NCBI RefSeq assembly: GCF_047663525.1
Contig: NC_092603.1
Coordinates: forward strand, 4,865,001-4,929,000
Origin: Anas platyrhynchos
Lineage: Eukaryota; Chordata; Aves; Anseriformes; Anatidae
Direction: 5' to 3'
Length of the DNA stretch: 64,000 nt
The notes under the pieces were generated by a model. The model was not told the DNA's origin. It saw only the letters and a program-made list of their open reading frames with translations, and did no database searches. This document shows positions 52,221 through 64,000 of this stretch, in pieces. The translations under genes were made by a program, and so were the position numbers. The first letter of the stretch is position 1; each line of letters opens with the position of its first letter.

Positions 52221-55200
52221 GTCTCCAATGACAGCTAGGGATACGTTTAGGTTTGCTCAGGAACAGGGAACCCGGAGGGTCCAGTTGCATATGGGGCTGC
52301 GTAAAGGCTCCCCTGGGGAGTTCACTTGTACCCAAAGTCTTCCTTTGGGGGCACTTTTGGATGGTCCAAAGGGGCTCGAAACGCATTTCCTGGGGCCTGA
52401 TTTTTCACTCGTCTCCGATGACGGCTAGGGATTTGTTTAGGGATGCTCGGAAACAGCGAACCCGGAGGGTCCAGTTGCATATGGGGCTGCGTTAAGGCTC
52501 CCCTGGGAAATTCAAATGTAGCCAAAGCCTTCCTTTGGGGGCACTTTTGGATGGGCGAAAGGGTCTCGCAACGCGTTTCCTGGGGCCTGATTTTTCAGTC
52601 GTCTTCGATGCTGGCTAGGGCTATGTTTAGGGATGCTCGGAAACAGCGAACCCGGAGGGTCCAGTTGCATGTGGGGCTGCGTAAAGGCTCCCCTGGGGAG
52701 TTCTCTTATAACCAAAGCCTTCCTTTGGGGGCACTTTTGGATGGGCGAAAAGGGCTCGGAACGCATTTCCTGGGGCCTGATTTTTCAGTCGTCTTCGATG
52801 CCGGCTAGGGCTATGTTTAGGGATGCTCGGAAACAGCGAACCCGGAGGGTCCAGTTGCATGTGGGGCTGCGTAAAGGCTCCCCTGGGGAGTTCTCTTGTA
52901 CCCAAAGCCTTCCTTTGGGGACACTTTTGGATGGGCGAAAGGGTCTCGCAACGCGTTTCCTGGGGCCTGATTTTTCAGTGGTCTTCAATGCCGGCTAGTG
53001 TTATGTTTAGGGATGCTCAGGAACAGCGAACCCGGAGGGTCCAGTTGCATGTGGGGCTGCGTAAAGGCTCCCCTGGGGAGTTCAGATGTACCCAAAGCCT
53101 TCCTTTGGGGGCACTTTTGGATGGTCCAAAGGGGCTCGCAACGCATTTCCTGGGGCCTGATTTTTCACTCGTCTCCGATGACCGCTAGGGCTACGTTTAG
53201 GTTTGCTCAGGAACAGCGAACCCGGAGGGTCCAGTTGCATGTGGGGCTGCGTAAAGGCTCCCCTTGGGAGTTCTCTTGTACCCAAAGCCTTACTTTGGGG
53301 GCACTTTTGGATGGGCGAAAAGGGCTCGGAACTCATTTCATGGGGCCTGACTTTTCAGTTGTCTGTGATGCTGGATAGGGCTATGTTTAGGGATGCTCGG
53401 AAACAGCGAATCCAGAGGGTCCAGTTGCATGTGGGGCTGCGTAAAGGCTCCCCTGGGGAGTTCACTTGTACCCAAAGCCTTCCTTTGGGGGCTGGTTTCG
53501 ATGGTCTAAAGGGACTCTCAATGCATTTCCTGGGGCCTGATTTTTCACTCGTCTCCGATGCCGGCTAGGGCTACGTTTAGGTTTGCTCAGGAACAGCGAA
53601 CCCGGAGGGTCCAGTTGCATGTGGGGCTGCGTAAAGGCTCCCCTTGGGAGTTCTCTTATAACCAAAGCCTTCCTTTGGGGGCACTTTTGGATGGGCGAAA
53701 AGGGCTCGGAACGCATTTCATGGGGCCTGATTTTTCAGTTGTCTGTGATGCTGGATAGGGCTATGTTTAGGGATGCTCGGAAACAGCGAATCCAGAGGGT
53801 CCACTTGCATGTGGGGCTGCGTAAAGGCTCCCCTGGGAAGTTCACTTGTACCCAAAGCCTTCCTTTGGGGGCAGTTTGGAGGGGCCAAAAGGGCTCGGAA
53901 CGCGTTTCCTGAGGCCTGAATTTTCAGTCGTCTTCGATGCCGGCTTGGGCTACGTTTAGGTTTGCTTAGGAACAGCGAACCCGGAGGGTCCAGTTGCATG
54001 TGGGGCTGCGTAAAGGCTCCCCTGGGGAGTTATCTTGTACCCCAAGCCTTCCTTTGGTGGCACTTTTGGATTGGCGAAAAGGGCTCGGAACGCATTTCCT
54101 GGGGCCTGATTTCTCACTCGTCTCCGATGACGGCTAGGGTTATGTTTAGGTTTGCTCAGGAACAGCGAACCCGGAAGGTCCGGTTGCATGTGGGGCTGCG
54201 TAAAGGCTCCCCTGGGGAGTTGTCTTGTAACCAAAGCCTTCCTTTTGGGGCACTTTTGGATCGGCCAAAAGGTCTGGGAACGCGTTTCCTGGGGCCTGAT
54301 TTTTCAGTCGTCTCCGATGCCGGCTAGGGCTATGTTTAGGGATGCTCGGAAACAGCGAACCCGGAGGGTCGAGTTGCATGTGGGGCTGCGTAAAGGCTCC
54401 CCTGGGGAGTTCACTTGTACCCAAAGCCTTCCTTTGTTGACACTTTAGGATGGTCCAAAGGGGCTTGCAACGCGTCTTCTGGGGCCCGGTTTTTCAGTCT
54501 TCTCCCATGCCGGCTAGGGCTATGTTTAGGGATGCTCAGGAACAGCGAACCCGGAAGGTCCCGTTGCATCTGGGGCTGCGTAAAGGCTCCCCTGGGGAGT
54601 TCACTTGTACCCAAAGCCTTCCTTTGGGGGCACTTTGGATGGTCCAAAGGGGCTCGGAACGCGTTTCCTGGGGCCTGATTTTTCACTCGTCTCCGATGAC
54701 GGCTAGGGCTATGTTTAGGGTTGCTCGGAAACAGCGAACATGGAGGGTCTAGTGGCATGTGGGGCTGCGTAAAGGCTCCCCTGGGGAGTTCACTTGTACC
54801 CAAAGTCTTCCTTTGGGGGCACTGTTGGATGGTTCAAAGGGCCTCGGAATGCATTTCCTGGGGCCTGATTTTTCACTCGTCTCCAATGACGGCTAGGGAT
54901 ACGTATGTGTTTGCTCATAAACAGCGAACCCGGAGGGTCCAGTTGCATATGGGGCTGCGTAAAGGCTCCCCTGGGAACTTCAGATGTACCCAAAGCCTTC
55001 CTTTGGGGGCACTTTTGGATGGGCGAAAGGGTCTCGCAACGCGTTTCCTGGGGCCTGATTTTTCACTCGTCTCCGATGACGGCTAGGGCTATGTTTAGGG
55101 ATGCTTGGAAACAGAGAACCCGGAGGGTCCAGTTGCATGTGGGGCTACGTAAAGGCTCCCCTGGGGAGTTCACTTGTACCCAAATCCTTCCTTTTGTGAC

Positions 55201-58200
55201 ACTTTTGGATGGTCCAAAGGGGCTTGCAACGCGTTTTCTGGGGCCTGGTTTTTCAATCTTCTCCCATGCAGGCTAGGGATATATTTAGGGTTGCTCGGAC
55301 ACAGCGAACCCGGAGGGTCCAGTTGCATGTGGGGCTGCGTAAAGGCTCCCCTTGGGAGTTCTCTTGTACCCAAAGCCTTCCTTTGGGGGCACTTTTGGAT
55401 TGGCGAAAGGGGCTCGGAACGCATTTCCTGGGGCCTGATTTTTCAGTTGACTGTGATACCGGCTAGGGCTATGTTTAGGGATACATGGAAACAGCGAATC
55501 CAGAGGGTCCAGTTGCATGTGGGGCTGCGTAAAGGCTCCCCTGGGAACTTCAGATATACCAAAAGCCTTCTTTTGGGGGCCTTTTTGGATTGGCGAAAGG
55601 GGCTCGCAACGCGTTTCTTGGGGCCTGATTTTACGTAGTCTTCGATTCCGGCTATGGCTACTTTTAGGTTTGCTCAGGAATAGCGAACCCGGAGGGTCCA
55701 GTTGCATATGGGGCTGCCTAAAGGCTCCCCTTGGGAGTTCTCTTGTACCCAAAGCCTTCCTTTGGTGACACTTTTGGATTGGCGAAAGGGGCTCGCAACG
55801 CATTTCCTGGGGCCTGATTTTTCACTCGTCTCCGATGACGGCTAGGGATTTGTTTAGGGATGCTCGGAAACAGCGAACCCGGAGGGTCCAGTTGCATGTG
55901 GGGCTGCGTAAAGGCTCCCCTGGGGAGTTCTCTTGTACCCAAAGCCTTCCTTTGGGGGCACTTTTGGATGGGCGAAAGGGTCTCGTAACGCGTTTCCTGG
56001 GGCCTGATTTTTCAGTCGTCTTCGATGCCGGCTAGGGCTATGTTTAGGGATGCTCGGAAACAGCAAACCCTGAGGGTCCAGTTGCATGTGGGTCTGCGTT
56101 AAGGCTCCCCTGGGGAGTTCTCTTGTAACCAAAGCCTTCCTTTGGGGGCACTTTTGGATGGTCCAAAGGGGCTTGCAACGCGTTTTCTGGGGCCTGATTT
56201 TTCAGTCGTCTTCGATGCCGGCTACGGCTATGTTTAGCGTTGCTCAGAAACAGCGAACCCGGAGGGTCCAGTTGCATGTGGGGCTGCGTAAAGGCTCCCC
56301 TGGGGAGTTCTCTTATACCCAAAGCCTTCCTTTGGGGGCACTTTTTTATGGGCCAAAGGGCCTCGGAACGCATTTCCTCGTACCTGATTTTTCACTCGTC
56401 TCCGAAACCGGCTAGGGCTATGTTTAGGTTTGCTCAGGAACAGCGAACCCGGAGGGTCCAGTTGCATGTGGGGCTGCGTAAAGGCTGCCCTGGGGAGTTC
56501 ACTTGTACCCAAAGCCTTCCTTTGGGGGCACTTTTGGATGGGCGATAAGGGCTCGGAACGCATTTTCTGGGGCCTGATTTTTTAGTCGTTTTCGATGCCG
56601 GCTAGGGCTATGTTTAGGGTTGCTCGGAAAAAGCGAACCCGGAGGGTCCAGTTGCATGTGGGGCTGCGTAAAGGCTCCCCTGGGGAGTTCTCTTGTACCC
56701 CAAGCCTTCCTTTTGGGGCACTTTTGGATGGGCCAAAAGGGCTCGGAACGCATTTCCTGGGGCCTGATTTTTCAGTCGTCTTCGAAGCCGGCTAAGGCTA
56801 TGTTTAGGGATGCTCGGTAACAGCGAACCCGGAGGGTCCAGTTGCATATGGGGCTGCGTAAAGGCTCCACTGAGGAGTTCACTTGTACCCAAAGCCTGCC
56901 TTTGGTGACACTTTTGGATTGGCGAAAAGGGCTCGGAACCCGTTTTCTGTTACCTGATTTTTCACTCGTCTCCGATAACGGCTAGGGCTATGTTTAGGGA
57001 TGCTCGGAAACAGCGAACCCGGAGGGTCCAGTTGCATGTGGGGCTGCGTAAAGGCTCCCCTGGGGAGTTCACTTGTACCCAAATCCTTCCTTTGGTGACA
57101 CTTTAGGATGGTCCAAAGGGGCTTGCAACGCGTCTTCTGGGGCCCGGTTTTTCAATCTTCTCCCATGCCGACTAGGGCTACGTTTAGGTTTGCTTAGGAA
57201 CAGCGAACCCGGAGGGTCCAGTTGCATGTGGGGCTGCGTAAAGGCTCCCCTGAGGAGTTCACTTCTACCCAAAGCCTTCCTTTGGGGGCACTTTTGGATG
57301 GGCGAAAAGGGCTCGGAACGCGTTTCCTGGGGCCTGATTTTTCACTCGTCTCCAATGACCGCTAGGGCTATGTTTAGGGATGCTCGGAAACAGCGAACCC
57401 GGAGGGTCCAGTTGCATGTGGGGCTGCGTAAAGGCTCCCCTGGGAAGTTCACTTGTACCCAAAGCCTTCCTTTGGGGGCACTTTTGGATGGGCGAAAGGG
57501 TCTCTTAACCCGTTTTCTGGGGCCTGATTTTTCAGTCGTCTTCGATGCCGGCTAGGGCTATGTTTAGGGATGCTCGGAAACAGCGAACCCGGAGGGTCGA
57601 GTTGGATGTGGGACTGCGTAAAGGCTCCCCTGGGGAGTTCTCTTGTACCCAAAGCCTTCTTTTGGGGGCACTTTTGGATGGGCGAAAGGGTCTCGCAACG
57701 CATTTCCTGGGGCCTGATTTTTCACTCGTCTCCAATGCCGGCGAGGGCTTCGTTTAGGTTTGCTCAGGAACAGCGAACCCGGAGGGTCCAGTTGCATGTG
57801 GGGCTGCGTAAAGGCTCCCCTGGGGAGTTCTCTTGTACCCAAAGCCTTCTTTTGGGGGCACTTTTGGATGGGCAAAAGGGTCTCGCAACGCGTTTCCTGG
57901 GGCCTGATTTTTCAGTCGTCTTCAATGCCGGCTAGGGTTATGTTTAGGGATGCTCAGGAACAGCGAACCCGGAGGGTCCAGTTGCATATGGGGCTGCGTA
58001 AAGGCTCCCCTGGGGAGTTCTCTTGTACCCAAAGCCTTCCTTTGGGGGCACTTTTGGATGGGCGAAAAGGGCTCGGAACGCATTTCATGGGGCCTGACTT
58101 TTCAGTTGTCTGTGATGCTGGATAGGGCTATGTTTAGGGATGCTTGGAAACAGAGAACCCGGAGGGTCCAGTTGCATGTGGGGCTACGTAAAGGCTCCCC

Positions 58201-61200
58201 TGGGGAGTTCACTTGTACCCAAATCCTTCCTTTTGTGACACTTTTGGATGGTCCAAAGGGGCTTGCAACGCGTTTTCTGGGGCCTGGTTTTTCAATCTTC
58301 TCCCATGCAGGCTAGGGATATATTTAGGGTTGCTCGGACACAGCGAACCCGGAGGGTCCAGTTGCATGTGGGGCTGCGTAAAGGCTCCCCTTGGGAGTTC
58401 TCTTGTACCCAAAGCCTTCCTTTGGGGGCACTTTTGGATTGGCGAAAGGGGCTCGGAACGCATTTCCTGGGGCCTGATTTTTCAGTTGACTGTGATACCG
58501 GCTAGGGCTATGTTTAGGGATACATGGAAACAGCGAATCCAGAGGGTCCAGTTGCATGTGGGGCTGCGTAAAGGCTCCCCTGGGAACTTCAGATATACCA
58601 AAAGCCTTCTTTTGGGGGCCTTTTTGGATTGGCGAAAGGGGCTCGCAACGCGTTTCTTGGGGCCTGATTTTACGTAGTCTTCGATTCCGGCTATGGCTAC
58701 TTTTAGGTTTGCTCAGGAATAGCGAACCCGGAGGGTCCAGTTGCATATGGGGCTGCCTAAAGGCTCCCCTTGGGAGTTCTCTTGTACCCAAAGCCTTCCT
58801 TTGGTGACACTTTTGGATTGGCGAAAGGGTCTCGTAACGCGTTTCCTGGGGCCTGATTTTTCAGTCGTCTTCGATGCCGGCTAGGGCTATGTTTAGGGAT
58901 GCTCGGAAACAGCAAACCCTGAGGGTCCAGTTGCATGTGGGTCTGCGTTAAGGCTCCCCTGGGGAGTTCTCTTGTAACCAAAGCCTTCCTTTGGGGGCAC
59001 TTTTGGATGGTCCAAAGGGGCTTGCAACGCGTTTTCTGGGGCCTGATTTTTCAGTCGTCTTCGATGCCGGCTACGGCTATGTTTAGCGTTGCTCAGAAAC
59101 AGCGAACCCGGAGGGTCCAGTTGCATGTGGGGCTGCGTAAAGGCTCCCCTGGGGAGTTCTCTTATACCCAAAGCCTTCCTTTGGGGGCACTTTTTTATGG
59201 GCCAAAGGGCCTCGGAACGCATTTCCTCGTACCTGATTTTTCACTCGTCTCCGAAACCGGCTAGGGCTATGTTTAGGTTTGCTCAGGAACAGCGAACCCG
59301 GAGGGTCCAGTTGCATGTGGGGCTGCGTAAAGGCTGCCCTGGGGAGTTCACTTGTACCCAAAGCCTTCCTTTGGGGGCACTTTTGGATGGGCGATAAGGG
59401 CTCGGAACGCATTTTCTGGGGCCTGATTTTTTAGTCGTTTTCGATGCCGGCTAGGGCTATGTTTAGGGTTGCTCGGAAAAAGCGAACCCGGAGGGTCCAG
59501 TTCCATATGGGGCTGCGTAAAGGCTCCCCTGGGGAGTTCTCTTGTACCCCAAGCCTTCCTTTTGGGGCACTTTTGGATGGGCCAAAAGGGCTCGGAACGC
59601 ATTTCCTGGGGCCTGATTTTTCAGTCGTCTTCGAAGCCGGCTAAGGCTATGTTTAGGGATGCTCGGTAACAGCGAACCCGGAGGGTCCAGTTGCATATGG
59701 GGCTGCGTAAAGGCTCCACTGAGGAGTTCACTTGTACCCAAAGCCTGCCTTTGGTGACACTTTTGGATTGGCGAAAAGGGCTCGGAACCCGTTTTCTGTT
59801 ACCTGATTTTTCACTCGTCTCCGATAACGGCTAGGGCTATGTTTAGGGATGCTCGGAAACAGCGAACCCGGAGGGTCCAGTTGCATGTGGGGCTGCGTAA
59901 AGGCTCCCCTGGGGAGTTCACTTGTACCCAAATCCTTCCTTTGGTGACACTTTAGGATGGTCCAAAGGGGCTTGCAACGCGTCTTCTGGGGCCCGGTTTT
60001 TCAATCTTCTCCCATGCCGACTAGGGCTACGTTTAGGTTTGCTTAGGAACAGCGAACCCGGAGGGTCCAGTTGCATGTGGGGCTGCGTAAAGGCTCCCCT
60101 GAGGAGTTCACTTCTACCCAAAGCCTTCCTTTGGGGGCACTTTTGGATGGGCGAAAAGGGCTCGGAACGCGTTTCCTGGGGCCTGATTTTTCACTCGTCT
60201 CCAATGACCGCTAGGGCTATGTTTAGGGATGCTCGGAAACAGCGAACCCGGAGGGTCCAGTTGCATGTGGGGCTGCGTAAAGGCTCCCCTGGGAAGTTCA
60301 CTTGTACCCAAAGCCTTCCTTTGGGGGCACTTTTGGATGGGCGAAAGGGTCTCTCAACCCGTTTTCTGGGGCCTGATTTTTCAGTCGTCTTCGATGCCGG
60401 CTAGGGCTATGTTTAGGGATGCTCGGAAACAGCGAACCCGGAGGGTCGAGTTGGATGTGGGACTGCGTAAAGGCTCCCCTGGGGAGTTCTCTTGTACCCA
60501 AAGCCTTCTTTTGGGGGCACTTTTGGATGGGCGAAAGGGTCTCGCAACGCATTTCCTGGGGCCTGATTTTTCACTCGTCTCCAATGCCGGCGAGGGCTTC
60601 GTTTAGGTTTGCTCAGGAACAGCGAACCCGGAGGGTCCAGTTGCATGTGGGGCTGCGTAAAGGCTCCCCTGGGGAGTTCTCTTGTACCCAAAGCCTTCTT
60701 TTGGGGGCACTTTTGGATGGGCAAAAGGGTCTCGCAACGCGTTTCCTGGGGCCTGATTTTTCAGTCGTCTTCAATGCCGGCTAGGGTTATGTTTAGGGAT
60801 GCTCAGGAACAGCGAACCCGGAGGGTCCAGTTGCATGTGGGGCTGCGTAAAGGCTCCCCTGGGGAGTTCTCTTGTACCCAAAGCCTTCCTTTGGGGGCAC
60901 TTTTGGATGGGCGAAAAGGGCTCGGAACGCATTTCATGGGGCCTGACTTTTCAGTTGTCTGTGATGCTGGATAGGGCTATGTTTAGGGATGCTCGGAAAC
61001 AGCGAATCCAGAGGGTCCAGTTGCATGTGGGGCTGCGTAAAGGCTCCCCTGGGGAGTTCACTTGTACCCAAAGCCTTCCTTTGGGGGCTGGTTTCGATGG
61101 TCTAAAGGGACTCTCAATGCATTTCCTGGGGCCTGATTTTTCACTCGTCTCCGAATCCGGCTAGGGCTACGTTTAGGTTTGCTCAGGAAGAGCGAACCCG

Positions 61201-64000
61201 GAGGGTCCAGTTGCATGTGGGGCTGCGTAAAGGCTCCCCTTGGGAGTTCTCTTGTAACCAAAGCCTTCCTTTGGGGGCACTTTTGGATGGGCGAAAAGGG
61301 CTCGGAACGCATTTCATGGGGCCTGATTTTTCAGTTGTCTGTGATGCTGGATAGGGCTATGTTTAGGGATGCTCGGAAACAGCGAATCCAGAGGGTCCAC
61401 TTGCATGTGGGGCTGCGTAAAGGCTCCCCTGGGAAGTTCACTTGTACCCAAAGCCTTCCTTTGGGGGCAGTTTGGAGGGGCCAAAAGGGCTCGGAACGCG
61501 TTTCCTGAGGCCTGAATTTTCAGTCGTCTTCGATGCCGGCTTGGGCTACGTTTAGGTTTGCTTAGGAACAGCGAACCCGGAGGGTCCAGTTGCATGTGGG
61601 GCTGCGTAAAGGCTCCCCTGGGGAGTTATCTTGTACCCCAAGCCTTCCTTTGGTGGCACTTTTGGATTGGCGAAAAGGGCTCGGAACGCATTTCCTGGGG
61701 CCTGATTTCTCACTCGTCTCCGATGACGGCTAGGGTTATGTTTAGGTTTGCTCAGGAACAGCGAACCCGGAAGGTCCGGTTGCATGTGGGGCTGCGTAAA
61801 GGCTCCCCTGGGGAGTTGTCTTGTAACCAAAGCCTTCCTTTTGGGGCACTTTTGGATCGGCCAAAAGGTCTGGGAACGCGTTTCCTGGGGCCTGATTTTT
61901 CAGTCGTCTCCGATGCCGGCTAGGGCTATGTTTAGGGATGCTCGGAAACAGCGAACCCGGAGGGTCGAGTTGCATGTGGGGCTGCGTAAAGGCTCCCCTG
62001 GGGAGTTCACTTGTACCCAAAGCCTTCCTTTGTCGACACTTTAGGATGGTCCAAAGGGGCTTGCAACGCGTCTTCTGGGGCCCGGTTTTTCAGTCTTCTC
62101 CCATGCCGGCTAGGGCTATGTTTAGGGATGCTCAGGAACAGCGAACCCGGAAGGTCCCGTTGCATCTGGGGCTGCGTAAAGGCTCCCCTGGGGAGTTCTC
62201 TTGTACCCAAAGCCTTCCTTTGGGGGCACTTTGGATGGTCCAAAGGGGCTCGGAACGCGTTTCCTGGTGCCTGATTTTTCACTCGTCTCCGATGACGGCT
62301 AGGGCTATGTTTAGGGTTGCTCGGAAACAGCGAACATGGAGGGTCTAGTGGCATGTGGGGCTGCGTAAAGGCTCCCCTGGGGAGTTCACTTGTACCCAAA
62401 GTCTTCCTTTGGGGGCACTGTTGGATGGTTCAAAGGGCCTCGGAATGCATTTCCTGGGGCCTGATTTTTCACTCGTCTCCAATGACGGCTAGGGATACGT
62501 ATATGTTTGCTCATAAACAGCGAACCCGGAGGGTCCAGTTGCATATGGGGCTGCGTAAAGGCTCCCCTGGGAACTTCAGATGTACCCAAAGCCTTCCTTT
62601 GGGGGCACTTTTGGATGGGCGAAAGGGTCTCGCAACGCGTTTCCTGGGGCCTGATTTTTCACTCGTCTCCGATGACGGCTAGGGCTATGTTTAGGGATGC
62701 TTGGAAACAGAGAACCCGGAGGGTCCAGTTGCATGTGGGGCTACGTAAAGGCTCCCCTGGGGAGTTCACTTGTACCCAAATCCTTCCTTTTGTGACACTT
62801 TTGGATGGTCCAAAGGGGCTTGCAACGCGTTTTCTGGGGCCTGGTTTTTCAATCTTCTCCCATGCAGGCTAGGGATATATTTAGGGTTGCTCGGACACAG
62901 CGAACCCGGAGGGTCGAGTTGCATGTGGGGCTGCGTAAAGGCTCCCCTTGGGAGTTCTCTTGTACCCAAAGCCTTCCTTTGGGGGCACTTTTGGATTGGC
63001 GAAAGGGGCTCGGAACGCATTTCCTGGGGCCTGATTTTTCAGTTGACTGTGATACCGGCTAGGGCTATGTTTAGGGATACATGGAAACAGCGAATCCAGA
63101 GGGTCCAGTTGCATGTGGGGCTGCGTAAAGGCTCCCCTGGGAACTTCAGATATACCAAAAGCCTTCTTTTGGGGGCCTTTTTGGATTGGCGAAAGGGGCT
63201 CGCAACGCGTTTCTTGGGGCCTGATTTTACGTAGTCTTCGATTCCGGCTATGGCTACTTTTAGGTTTGCTCAGGAATAGCGAACCCGGAGGGTCCAGTTG
63301 CATATGGGGCTGCCTAAAGGCTCCCCTGGGGAGTTCTCTTGTACCCAAAGCCTTCCTTTGGTGACACTTTTGGATTGGCGAAAGGGGCTCGCAACGCATT
63401 TCCTGGGGCCTGATTTTTCACTCGTCTCCGATGAAGGCTAGGGATTTGCTTAGGGATGCTCGGAAACAGCGAACCCGGAGGGTCCAGTTGCATGTGGGGC
63501 TGCGTAAAGGCTCCCCTGGGGAGTTCTCTTGTAACCAAAGCCTTCCTTTGGGGGCACTTTTGGATGGGCGAAAGGGTCTCGTAACGCGTTTCCTGGGGCC
63601 TGATTTTTCAGTGGTCTTCAATGCCGGCTAGGGCTATGTTTAGGGATGCTCGGAAACAGCAAACCCTGAGGGTCCAGTTGCATGTGGGTCTGCGTTAAGG
63701 CTCCCCTGGGGAGTTCTCTTGTAACCAAAGCCTTCCTTTGGGGGCACTTTTGGATGGTCCAAAGGGGCTTGCAACGCGTTTTCTGGGGCCTGATTTTTCA
63801 GTCGTCTTCGATGCCGGCTACGGCTATGTTTAGCGTTGCTCAGAAACAGCGAACCCGGAGGGTCCAGTTGCATGTGGGGCTGCGTAAAGGCTCCCCTGGG
63901 GAGTTCACTTGTACCCAAATCCTTCCTTTTGTGACACTTTTGGATGGTCCAAAGGGCCTCGGAACGCATTTCCTCGTACCTGATTTTTCACTCGTCTCCG
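52221..64000. repeat. 190-bp subtelomeric satellite, about 62 units, with higher-order duplication
   Basis: Head-to-tail units with core 'gtttagggatgctcggaaac', 'ggagggtccagttgcatg', 'gtaaaggctcccctgggg', 'cctttgggggcacttttgg' and 'tttcctggggcctgattttt' repeat every 190 bp to the window end. Each unit holds a GGCC (HaeIII) site and a TTTAGGG. Since 190 is 63x3+1, each unit shifts frame. The many 60-170-codon frames on both strands are therefore repeat shadows and are not called. Blocks recur at offsets of about 2849 bp (for example 56044 to 58893) and about 7596 bp (for example 53583 to 61179 and 54721 to 62317). Confidence 0.95.

Noticed and set aside
52221-64000. Dozens of conserved ~84-160-codon frames (SEPGGSSCMWGCVKAPLGSS and its complement)
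   Set aside because: The unit is 190 bp, not a multiple of 3. The same bases are read in all frames and both strands, and the frames simply end at stops that recur each one to two units. It is a satellite, not a gene family.

Overview
The window looks like a GC-extreme bird microchromosome running into a subtelomeric satellite. The bird call rests on compact genes with introns of minisatellite and long G/C homopolymers, a CR1-like LINE scrap, TTAGGG arrays, avian-type mitochondrial COX2 DNA and alpharetrovirus-like and gammaretrovirus-like proviruses. A duck or goose is a guess from the 190-bp satellite with a GGCC site in its unit and the GTG start of the COX2 copy. No species can be fixed from sequence alone.

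Layout. (1) 1-6.95 kb: inverted minisatellites, a CpG-island promoter and CUTA (+). (2) 6.75-17.1 kb: PHF1 (-), tail-to-tail with CUTA. (3) 17.1-17.76 kb: a CpG/CCAAT-rich divergent promoter shared by PHF1 and KIFC1. (4) 17.5-44.5 kb: three copies of the kinesin-14 gene KIFC1. Copy 1 (+) is broken and truncated. Copy 2 (-) has 14 exons with fully consistent phases and reads as an intact 620-aa protein. Copy 3 (+) holds only motor exons 8-14, head-to-head with copy 2. The ~4.8-5.1 kb 3' halves of copies 2 and 3 are inverted-repeat arms. A decayed gammaretrovirus-like provirus (23120-30187) lies between copies 1 and 2. (5) 44.5-48.15 kb: one reversed unit of the 190-bp satellite, a ~356-bp repeat, a telomeric TTAGGG array, a nuclear mitochondrial insert (tRNA-Asp/COX2), a broken PHLDB-family PH-domain gene fragment and a second TTAGGG array. 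(6) 48.15-64 kb: 190-bp satellite with internal block duplications, interrupted at 48728-52220 by a young retroviral element.

That element is the most striking object. It is 3493 bp with identical 381-bp LTRs and a perfect 6-bp target duplication. It has no recognisable gag or pol. Its only long frame, 577 codons on the minus strand, joins the ligand-binding ectodomain of a VLDL receptor (signal peptide, LDL-A modules, EGF module; intronless and internally shortened) to the SU tail and transmembrane subunit of an alpharetrovirus-type envelope protein. It appears to be a retrovirus-transduced host receptor ectodomain placed on an envelope stalk.

CUTA, PHF1 and KIFC1 are neighbours in the mammalian extended MHC class II region, so the left half is conserved synteny. 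The right half is subtelomeric patchwork. Long homopolymers and near-identical copies mean some frameshifts and part of the triplication could be assembly artefacts. Exon coordinates were derived by eye from splice sites and phase.
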